A stretch of 47,367 bases of DNA from positions 1-47,367 of the forward strand of contig JAQUWY010000012.1 in NCBI GenBank assembly GCA_028692655.1, written 5' to 3'. The notes beneath the pieces are model-generated. The model saw only the letters and a program-made list of their open reading frames with translations, had not been told where the DNA came from and did not search any database. The translations under genes were made by a program, and so were the position numbers. Shown here piece after piece: positions 30,410 to 38,370 of the stretch; position 1 is the stretch's first letter; each line of letters starts with the position of its first letter. The stretch comes from Candidatus Omnitrophota bacterium. Lineage in GTDB: Bacteria > Omnitrophota > Gorgyraeia > Duberdicusellales > 4484-171.

Positions 30410-31231
30410 TCAAATATTTTCTGCAAACAAATGCTCTTTTTTATGAAACCAAAATAAACTTATAAAAAAAAGGCAAAAGCATAAAGATACAGCAATGGCC
30501 AGCTCTGTAAAATTAGGCAAGCGACCACGTAATATCAAATCCCTGTAAGCATTAATTATTGGTATCATTGGATTCAAACCAACCATCACTCCCTGCAACT
30601 GTTTTGAACCCATTTGTATAGGATAGATAACCGGCGTTACAAACATCATAAGCGGAACTATGCCTGAAACTATATAGCCAATATCTCGATAGAAAAGGTT
30701 TCCCATAGACAGAAATAAAGCCAATCCTGAAACAAAAATAATTTGAATAAACAAAATCAACGGCACTGCCAAAATGGCAATATGCAGCTCAATATTGTAA
30801 ATCACCATTAAAACTATCAAAAAAATTGAGGCTATCACTAAATCTATTACCTTGGATAAAACTGAAGCCAAAGGTATTATCGCCCGTGGAAAATATATTT
30901 TGTCTATAAGAGATGCGTAATTAACAAGGCTTTGTGTGGACGCATTCAAGGAACCTGCAAAAAAAATCCAGGGCAAAAGGCCGCAATAGACAAATATCGG
31001 ATAAGGGATACTTCCTGTATCAATGGTAATTATTTTTGCCTTATGGATAAAAGCAAAAATAATCATACTTGTAAAAGGAATGAATATAGCCCAAACAATT
31101 CCCAAAAAAGTTTGTTTATATTGAACTTTAATGCCTCTGGTAGTTAACTTAAACAGTAATTCCCTATACTTGAATAACTCTCTTAGTATCTCGAATAAAT
31201 TCTCAGCTTTCTTTTCTTGTCTTGGAACCAT
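30410..31231 (-). CDS. wzm: ABC-2 type polysaccharide export permease
   Basis: YKQTFLGIVWAIFIPFTSMIIFAFIH; six TM segments; NPMIPIINAYRDLILRGRLPN; adjacent to wzt. Confidence 0.92.
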   Translation of the reverse strand: MVPRQEKKAENLFEILRELFKYRELLFKLTTRGIKVQYKQTFLGIVWAIFIPFTSMIIFAFIHKAKIITIDTGSIPYPIFVYCGLLPWIFFAGSLNASTQSLVNYASLIDKIYFPRAIIPLASVLSKVIDLVIASIFLIVLMVIYNIELHIAILAVPLILFIQIIFVSGLALFLSMGNLFYRDIGYIVSGIVPLMMFVTPVIYPIQMGSKQLQGVMVGLNPMIPIINAYRDLILRGRLPNFTELAIAVSLCFCLFFISLFWFHKKEHLFAENI

Positions 31232-31919
31232 AATAATAGTAGTAGTAATAGTGGCTTCTGCGCATGTTAACTTTATTAAAGATTATCCCCGCGACGTCAC
31301 TCTTGACATCATAAAGCATACTCATCGCACGCAGGACAGCTTCCCGCGGAGTTTTTTCTGCCATAACCACCATAAAAATAATATCTGCCAATAAGCTTAA
31401 TATAATTGAGTCAGTAACTGCCAATATGCAGGGCACATCAAGTATAACTATATCGAAAACATTCTTAACCTCTTCTAAAAACAACTTCATTTTATCTGAA
31501 CCTATTATTTCTGAAGGATTATGCGGTATGGCCCCACTTGTAATAACATGCAGATTGTCTACTCCCGTGTTTTTTAAAACTTTATCCCACTCTAATGTGC
31601 CATAAAGCACCTCGCTTAAACCCTGTGCTTTATCCATTCCCAATATGCCATGCACACTGGGACGCCTAAGGTCGCAATCAACCAACAAAGTTTTCTTGCC
31701 TATCTCGGCCATAACAATCGCTAAATTAGTACTGGTAAGGCTTTTACCTTCTTCGGGATGAGCGCTTGTAAGTAAAAGCACCTTTGGTGGATTTTTGAGA
31801 TTACTGCTAAGTATATTAGTGCGTATTGAACGATAAGACTCAGCTTCCGGAGAACGGGGGTCTAAATTAACAACTACTCTTTTATTGAAGGATGAAAAAA
31901 TATCTTTTCTTTTATCCAT
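31203..31919 (-). CDS. CpsD/CapB-type BY-kinase with C-terminal poly-Tyr tail
   Basis: Walker A SAHPEEGKS; Walker A' LLVDCDLRRP; Walker B VILDVP; C-terminus SHYYYYYYYGSKTRKES. Confidence 0.92.
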   Translation of the reverse strand: MDKRKDIFSSFNKRVVVNLDPRSPEAESYRSIRTNILSSNLKNPPKVLLLTSAHPEEGKSLTSTNLAIVMAEIGKKTLLVDCDLRRPSVHGILGMDKAQGLSEVLYGTLEWDKVLKNTGVDNLHVITSGAIPHNPSEIIGSDKMKLFLEEVKNVFDIVILDVPCILAVTDSIILSLLADIIFMVVMAEKTPREAVLRAMSMLYDVKSDVAGIIFNKVNMRRSHYYYYYYYGSKTRKES

Positions 31920-31963
31920 GTAAGTTTACACTCATTTTGTTTGCGGATAGACCTTGAAAAATC

Positions 31964-33346
31964 TCAGCGCCCCCTGTAAACATGCCGGCTTTTTTTGCCG
32001 TCACTTCTGATAAAAGGAATGACCCCGGTAATCGGCTTATGGAGATAATACTCTATATCTTCTAAAGTCTTTAAAGATGTATCTACGTTTTCCTGTATAA
32101 ACGCGGCTGTTATTCCTAAAATCAAACCTAAGGATATAGCCACTACAGCCGCCGGCACACCTTGCGTTTTCTCCGGCTTTTTAGGCTCACTCGCCAGGCG
32201 AAGAATCCTGACTCTAGTAGCATTTAGCACTGTGTCCAGGCGTAATTTTTCTCTTTCTTCTGCCAGTTTATTGTAAGTTTTTTCATCCAGGCTAAGCTCT
32301 CTGGTCAACTGGAGCACTCTGGAATCAGAGTCAGGCTCGCCGGGCTCCTGGTTAGAAACCACAGGAAAACGCGTCTCCAGTACCCCTTTGGCAGTTTCTT
32401 CGGCATTTTTATATTCTAAAATCTGTGCCTGCAAATCTTCCAAAGGCTTTAAAGCCTCTTTTTCGATTTCCTTGTTAATATTTTCCAGCGTCATCCTGGC
32501 CTCTATAACCTTAGGATGCTCCTCGGTAAACTGGACTAATAATGCTGACAGCTGGCGCTGGAAAAATACTAATTTATCTTTAAGCTTTATAAGCTCTTTT
32601 GACTGAGGCACTATTGCCAGGATATCTTCATCCGATTCCCGGGAAGCGACCCTTTCTTCCAACACCTTAAATTTGGCTTCAGCCATTTGCCTGCTTAGCT
32701 TAGCATTTATGTAGTCCTGTTGCAATTTCTCAAGTTCTCGCGCTTCCGCAGAGGACACTCCTGCATCTTCATATTTAGTATAACCGGGAAGATTGCTCTT
32801 GGTTTCTTCCATTTTCCTTTTAACAGCTTCCATCTGCCTCTCCATATATCTTATGGAAGCCTGCGCGCCCCCCGTCATACCCTTGAGGCTCTGTTCAACA
32901 ACAACCTGAGCAGTTATATTTGCTATTTCCATAGCCTTTCTTGGGCTTGCGGATAAAGCGCTAATTACCAAAATATCAGTTCCTTTTTCCTGTTCTACCA
33001 CTACCGAATTGAGTATTCCTTCTGGTGTTATATCTGACAATTCCGCTCCAGCCAAATCTCCGCCCATCCTCAAAGCTTTTGTTTTCTCAAACTCCATATA
33101 CCTTATTACTTCTTCAGCCAATGCATGTGTCTTAGCAAACCTCTGGATAGATTCTAATAGCTCTGTGTTGTAGGGAGAACCTTCTATTATAATAAAAGCG
33201 CTTGCTCTATAAACTACCGGTTTTGAAGGAACAAATAAAATGCTCGCAACAAGCACAACTACTACCGATAGAATAACGACGGCTTTCCTTTTGATTATAA
33301 TCTCAATATAATCTCTTAGGCTTACTTCTCTTTCTCTTTGTTCCAT
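31964..33346 (-). CDS. polysaccharide co-polymerase (Wzz/GNVR chain-length determinant), no kinase domain
   Basis: N-terminal TM (AVVILSVVVVLVASILFVP), long coiled coil, second TM (AAVVAISLGLILGITAAFIQE). Confidence 0.88.
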   Translation of the reverse strand: MEQREREVSLRDYIEIIIKRKAVVILSVVVVLVASILFVPSKPVVYRASAFIIIEGSPYNTELLESIQRFAKTHALAEEVIRYMEFEKTKALRMGGDLAGAELSDITPEGILNSVVVEQEKGTDILVISALSASPRKAMEIANITAQVVVEQSLKGMTGGAQASIRYMERQMEAVKRKMEETKSNLPGYTKYEDAGVSSAEARELEKLQQDYINAKLSRQMAEAKFKVLEERVASRESDEDILAIVPQSKELIKLKDKLVFFQRQLSALLVQFTEEHPKVIEARMTLENINKEIEKEALKPLEDLQAQILEYKNAEETAKGVLETRFPVVSNQEPGEPDSDSRVLQLTRELSLDEKTYNKLAEEREKLRLDTVLNATRVRILRLASEPKKPEKTQGVPAAVVAISLGLILGITAAFIQENVDTSLKTLEDIEYYLHKPITGVIPFIRSDGKKSRHVYRGR

Positions 33347-33354
33347 GGCGGTGT

Positions 33355-35400
33355 TTATTTCCCTAATTTAGATATTCTTTCGTTAGCGTCTTTTACCAAC
33401 TCCGGGCTAGAGCCCCCATCAGAAATTACCTTCATAAACATTTCCTTAGCCTTATCGCTGTATCCCAAGTTCAAATAACAAAGGCCAATCTGGTAATATT
33501 CCTGCCCATCACTTGAGTTTTCCGCAAGATCCAATATCCTTTCATACATATCAATAGCTTCCTGAAATTTATCTTTTTCATACAAACAAAAGGCTATATT
33601 ACGCATAGCTGATAACGCAATGGGATGATCGGGATAGCCATCGGTTAGCTTTTTATACTCCGCAATGGCTTTATCCAGTTCTCCCATATCAAGGTATATT
33701 GTGCCTCTCCAATAGTAAGCATACGGTACCCAGCGGCTCTTAGGATACTTCTTGAGTAAATCCGCATAAGCATTAAGAGCGCCTACGTCTTCTCCTAAAA
33801 TATCCCTACACCCTGCCATATAATATTGAGCACTGTCGGATTTTTGGTTACTGGGAAACTCCAGCAGAAATCTTAAATATGCATCCATCGCCTCCCTGTA
33901 CTCTCCACGGCTATGCAGCACTGCGGCTCTCTGATACAGAGTTACAGGATCCCTGGAGCTAGCTTTTAAAAGTATAGCTACAATAACCACCAGCAACAGG
34001 CTGCCGGCTATAACGGCTATTTTGAAAGACCTAAAATTTATTTTTTTAGCCTTATCTATTAAAAGTTTAAGCAGTTTATCAGCATTGAGCTTTTCTTCCA
34101 TACTTAAATGATCTGAGTTTTTTCCTGCCAAAGCTGCTATTTCCTGAGGGCTTTTTGTTGGGCCTATAATTTTGTGTATTCTATCATCTAAATCTTTTCT
34201 TTCCGGATGGCGCGAGCCGCTGACCGGTCCGAAAATAGTTAGAATAAAATCAATGCCGCTATCGATAAGGACCGGATCTCTTAATCTGTTCTGTTTAAGA
34301 ACGAACTTTATTCTTTTTATGCCTGTTCCTAACTTCTCGATATACCTTCCTGTATGCATAAGCATTTCGGTAATTAGTTTATTTCTTGAGTATTGCGTAT
34401 ATTCCATATTGGCTACAGTTATACCGTCTGCAAGCCCGCCCGGAGTGTATATTTCTATACGGTCATCAAACATAAAAACACGCACTTGAGAAGCCTCTAT
34501 GCCATAATCTCTGTGTACTATAGCGTTAGCAATGGCTTCTCTAACCGCCACCTCGGGATACTCGGTATAATCATCCCGCTTGAGCCCTTCTATCTTAGCT
34601 CCTACATTCATATGCTTGAGAAGAAATTCCCAAGCCTGGTCTATCATCTCCGGTATAACGCCTCTGGCTTCTTTCTGGTCGACAATGACGCTACCTATGT
34701 TTTTTCCTTGAAATCTCACCAGGCGTACTCCACTGAAACTAATAAAATACTGTGGATTCCTACCAAACATCAATAGTGCAGCGGCTGTAGGCACAAGTTG
34801 ATTTGCGCCTTGCGTAAGAATGCCTTTATCCGTAAAAACTTTTTCTTTATTCCTAACCGCTTTATCTTCTTCCAGGGCTTCTATACTCTTAAGATATTTA
34901 TCTACTTTGCCAGAATCTAAATCTTCCCGGGTGGCTGTTTCTACCGGCCAATTATCACTGCCGGCTCTTCTAAAAACTACGGCCTTCCTATACATGTTTT
35001 GAATTTCACCATGACTTGCCACGTATACCTGTTTATCTAACCTGACATAGCAGTCTCCCTCAGCACAATAGGGCCTCTCCATGCCTTTACTTACTTTAAC
35101 TATTCCTATCTGAACTTCGCCTATTTTTTCTAATGAAACTTCAGGATTCGTTGATGGCTTGCAGTATTTTTTATCAATCTCGATTACATCGTTTACATTA
35201 TAAGAAGGGCTTAGGCCGGTTATTTTGCGAGTGCTTTTATCTACTCCTATAAAAATAAAACCGTCGCCTGAATTAGCAAAAGCTACCATAATTTTAGCCA
35301 GTTCTTTTTTATCACTTTCCGTATAAGGCGGCTTTTTCACCAACTCCAGATTCTGGCTGTTTCCTTTAGTAATAAATTCTAAGATCTCTTTATTAGTCAC
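33355..35400 (-). CDS. AlbA/Schlafen-like domain + HATPase_c_4 + TM helix + TPR repeats
   Basis: QNLELVKKPPYTESDKKELAKIMVAFANSGDGFIFIGVD (AlbA_2); AVREAIANAIVHRDY...IEIYTPGGL (HATPase_c_4); TM FKIAVIAGSLLLVVIVAILLKA; then several TPR units (VTLYQRAAVLHSRGEYREAMDAY..., PYAYYWRGTIYLDMGELDKAIAEYKKL...). Confidence 0.85.
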   Translation of the reverse strand: MTNKEILEFITKGNSQNLELVKKPPYTESDKKELAKIMVAFANSGDGFIFIGVDKSTRKITGLSPSYNVNDVIEIDKKYCKPSTNPEVSLEKIGEVQIGIVKVSKGMERPYCAEGDCYVRLDKQVYVASHGEIQNMYRKAVVFRRAGSDNWPVETATREDLDSGKVDKYLKSIEALEEDKAVRNKEKVFTDKGILTQGANQLVPTAAALLMFGRNPQYFISFSGVRLVRFQGKNIGSVIVDQKEARGVIPEMIDQAWEFLLKHMNVGAKIEGLKRDDYTEYPEVAVREAIANAIVHRDYGIEASQVRVFMFDDRIEIYTPGGLADGITVANMEYTQYSRNKLITEMLMHTGRYIEKLGTGIKRIKFVLKQNRLRDPVLIDSGIDFILTIFGPVSGSRHPERKDLDDRIHKIIGPTKSPQEIAALAGKNSDHLSMEEKLNADKLLKLLIDKAKKINFRSFKIAVIAGSLLLVVIVAILLKASSRDPVTLYQRAAVLHSRGEYREAMDAYLRFLLEFPSNQKSDSAQYYMAGCRDILGEDVGALNAYADLLKKYPKSRWVPYAYYWRGTIYLDMGELDKAIAEYKKLTDGYPDHPIALSAMRNIAFCLYEKDKFQEAIDMYERILDLAENSSDGQEYYQIGLCYLNLGYSDKAKEMFMKVISDGGSSPELVKDANERISKLGK

Positions 35401-35433
35401 TTCTTTCCTTTACCTTATTGCCGGCGGCATTAC

Positions 35434-35772
35434 TTATCTGATTTTCTCATCGATTACCCGCCTGCGTTCCACTCGCAAGCTTCCTTTTACATACGACTTC
35501 CAGGAATTTGCTATACCATGCATGGGTTTGTAGATTTTTTCAAACGCGAAGTCGTCTAGAGCACTATAATCAACTTTATCTCTCCTATACGCAGAAGTTA
35601 CGGAAGAGGCTTCCTCTTCTGCCTGGCTGACTAAAGCTTCATAACGCATCCTCATCATGGGTAATTTCCTGGAAGCATAACTGATAGTTGCTCCCGTAAA
35701 AAAGCATACAATGGTAATAATGATATAGATAAAAACTGTCATCTTTTTTCTTTTGCTCTCATATTTTTCCAT
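35434..35772 (-). CDS. small membrane protein, unknown function (112 aa)
   Basis: One N-terminal TM segment TVFIYIIITIVCFFTGATISYA, charged remainder; no family recognised. Confidence 0.6.
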   Translation of the reverse strand: MEKYESKRKKMTVFIYIIITIVCFFTGATISYASRKLPMMRMRYEALVSQAEEEASSVTSAYRRDKVDYSALDDFAFEKIYKPMHGIANSWKSYVKGSLRVERRRVIDEKIR

Positions 35773-35797
35773 ACTACTCCTTAGGCTTTTTTAGCTT

Positions 35798-36598
35798 TTA
35801 CCTGAATTTTTGGTCCTGCTCCAAGGCAATTCCCTGTTCTGTATGCTTCTGCATCCAGTATTTTAATTCATTCAAAGTTTTGTAAAAATCCGATATGCTG
35901 ACTTTTTTATCAGAGTAATACCCGCCGTATAATTTACTGCTGTTTATCTTTGCATAGATATAACCAAATATAGAACCTACCAAGATTCCAACGGCCGTAA
36001 CAATAAAATAAAAATTGTGAGTAATCTTTCTTATTTTTCTCAACATCCCTTTATGACGAAATGAAAAATTATTGTTGCCCAGGTAATATCCGCCTGGAAC
36101 CCCCTCTATGCCTTTCAGACTTTTAAACCTTTCTTTTATTTCTTCTTTAAATGAAATCTCTTTCTCCTGCTTTACTTCTTCCGGAGTCAACTCCCCGCTG
36201 AAAAACTTATCCATATGCTCGGTGTAAGGCAAAGGCTTTAAGTAACAACTCTGGATATGTTTAACCAGGCTTCTGAGATAGTCTAAGTCAAACGGTTTGG
36301 TAACATAATCAAAAACCCCTAACTCTGTTGCTTTTTTAACCGAGGTCATATCTCCAAAGCCGGTTATTATAATAAAGCGTGTTTTCGCATTATTTTTTTT
36401 CATTAACCTTACCGCTTCTACCCCGTTTAACCCTGGTAGGCATAAATCGACAAACGCAAGATCTACAGGCACTTTTTTAGTTATCTCCAAGGCCTCTTCT
36501 GCGCTATTGGCAGACAGAGTCTGGTGGCCATCAGCGGCAAACACCTTTGAAAGAAGCCTTGAGATTGAGATTTCGTCATCAACAATAAGAATTTTCAT
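35798..36598 (-). CDS. response-regulator receiver domain with C-terminal TM segment and no recognisable DNA-binding/output domain
   Basis: Receiver residues ILIVDDE, LAFVDLCLPG, IITGFGD, YVTKPFD; later TM FYFIVTAVGILVGSIFGYIYA. Confidence 0.85.
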   Translation of the reverse strand: MKILIVDDEISISRLLSKVFAADGHQTLSANSAEEALEITKKVPVDLAFVDLCLPGLNGVEAVRLMKKNNAKTRFIIITGFGDMTSVKKATELGVFDYVTKPFDLDYLRSLVKHIQSCYLKPLPYTEHMDKFFSGELTPEEVKQEKEISFKEEIKERFKSLKGIEGVPGGYYLGNNNFSFRHKGMLRKIRKITHNFYFIVTAVGILVGSIFGYIYAKINSSKLYGGYYSDKKVSISDFYKTLNELKYWMQKHTEQGIALEQDQKFR

Positions 36599-36624
36599 TT
36601 TTGAAACAGTATTCTTTTTTAAAA

Positions 36625-37860
36625 CTATTTATACACAGGTAACTTTATGATAAACGTTGTCCCTTTACCGAACCGTGACTCCACCTCTATGGTTCCATTG
36701 TGCAAATCCACGATATGTTTACAAACAGCAAGGCCTAAACCCAGGCCTTGAGGTTTACGAGTACTGAAAAACGGAATAAATATATTGTCTATAACATTAG
36801 CCGGTATTCCCCGGCCAGTATCGCTAATCAATACCTCTGCCATATCTTGAGTTCCTGCCATTTTAGTTTTAATAGTCAATGTCCCGCCGGCAGGCATAGC
36901 CGCTTTAGCATTAAATATTACATTAAATATAACTTCTCTAAACTCATCTAAACCGACAATCACGTTTTTTACATTAGAATCTAAACCCAAATCAATTTTT
37001 ATGCCCTGTTTGGTAAAATTGTTTTTTGCCAATTCAACCACCTGTCTTATTGAATCGTTAACATCAACGGCTTCTTCCTTTTTCTCCAGGGGGCTGCAAT
37101 ATTTAAAAAGCCTTGCAATTATCCGAGAGGAAAGCTGGGCAGCTTCTTTTACATCGTTAATCTCTTCCCAGCCGAAATCACCCTTATGCATATGTTCCAT
37201 TAAATACTGAGCATTGCCTATTATAGTTGTCAAAGGATTGTTAATTTCATGAGCTATACCCGCAGAAAACTGGCCCAAAGCAGCCATTTTTTCTTTTTCT
37301 ACTAACTTTTTCTGCATGAGCCTTATCTCTTCGTTAGCTTTTTTTGTCTCCTCATAAAGCCTCACGCTCCAAATAGATATAGCTGCCTGGTTAGCCAAAA
37401 GCGATAACAGCCCCAAGTCCGGTTCAGAAAATAAGTTATCAGATACCGTATTGTTAAGATTGAGGACACCTATAACCCTTTTTTCCACAATCAGGGGTAC
37501 GCAAATCGAAGATTTTATGCTCTTTTTCTCATCTAAATGGCTGAAACGAGAATCATTTTTTAACCCCCCGACTAAAAGCAAAGGCTTTCCTTCTTTGGCC
37601 ACCCATCCTGATACATGCTCCCCGAGATTAACTTCTACTTTAGCGCAAACTTCTTCACTTAAACCTCTTGCCGCCTTAATCTTTAAAGTTTTGCTGTTTT
37701 CTTCAATCAACATCAAAGAACCGGAATCGGCTTTGAGTAACTCCAAAGATGCATCCAGTATCTGTTTTAAAAGCTTTTCTAAATTGAAAGCGCTCAACAT
37801 CTTTTTCGTAATATTAAGCAGCTCCGTTACATATTTTAATTCTTGTTTCTTTATGTCCAT
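36625..37860 (-). CDS. GAF-domain sensor histidine kinase, predicted soluble
   Basis: GAF region SLMLIEENSKTLKIKAARGLSEE; FSAGIAHEINNPLTTIIGNAQYL H-box; ISDTGRGIPANVIDNIFIPFFSTRKPQGLGLGLAVCKHIV. Track start 37902; ATG at 37860 (MDIKKQE) looks more plausible. Confidence 0.9.
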   Translation of the reverse strand: MDIKKQELKYVTELLNITKKMLSAFNLEKLLKQILDASLELLKADSGSLMLIEENSKTLKIKAARGLSEEVCAKVEVNLGEHVSGWVAKEGKPLLLVGGLKNDSRFSHLDEKKSIKSSICVPLIVEKRVIGVLNLNNTVSDNLFSEPDLGLLSLLANQAAISIWSVRLYEETKKANEEIRLMQKKLVEKEKMAALGQFSAGIAHEINNPLTTIIGNAQYLMEHMHKGDFGWEEINDVKEAAQLSSRIIARLFKYCSPLEKKEEAVDVNDSIRQVVELAKNNFTKQGIKIDLGLDSNVKNVIVGLDEFREVIFNVIFNAKAAMPAGGTLTIKTKMAGTQDMAEVLISDTGRGIPANVIDNIFIPFFSTRKPQGLGLGLAVCKHIVDLHNGTIEVESRFGKGTTFIIKLPVYK

Positions 37861-37916
37861 ATGTTTAAATTTATGAGTTAGACAGAACACATGTCTAATC
37901 AAAATTTTAGGTAACC

Positions 37917-38360
37917 CTATCTTTTCTTCTTCTCAAAAGTTTTAGGAGGCAAGCTGCCTACATCATTCCTATGCGCGGGGCTGGAATCAGTTATCTTACC
38001 GCTTTGACTGTCCATATATGAATAAGAACCGTCAGTACGTTTTTTTAGCACTCCTGTCTTTACGCCATCAGCATTGTAATAATTATAGGCTCGTTTATCC
38101 TTCTTATCCTGTTTCACCTTCCCGACCAAATTACCATGGCTATCATAATAAAAAATATCTTCTCTAATCTTCTTTGAAGAACCGGTTTTTTCTTTTGTTT
38201 TTTCATTATAGAAATCATATCCGCCATCAGCGTTTTCTTTGGTTTCTCCTGCCGGTTGTTCGGTGACTTGCCCAAAAGCATTTGCGGCCATTACACAAAC
38301 TGCTATACAACAGAACACAAAATATTCCGCGAGTTTATTTAGCCTTTTTCCAATCAACAT
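37917..38360 (-). CDS. secreted repeat protein of unknown function
   Basis: Signal peptide FVFCCIAVCVMAANAFG; about four short repeats: YDFYNEKTKEKTGS / IFYYDSHGNLVGKV / YNYYNADGVKTGVL / YSYMDSQSGKITDS. Confidence 0.6.
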   Translation of the reverse strand: MLIGKRLNKLAEYFVFCCIAVCVMAANAFGQVTEQPAGETKENADGGYDFYNEKTKEKTGSSKKIREDIFYYDSHGNLVGKVKQDKKDKRAYNYYNADGVKTGVLKKRTDGSYSYMDSQSGKITDSSPAHRNDVGSLPPKTFEKKKR

Positions 38361-38370
38361 TAGCTCCTCC

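Noticed and set aside
34393-34776. 127-aa plus-strand ORF
   Set aside because: Antisense to the HATPase part of the AlbA-TPR gene.
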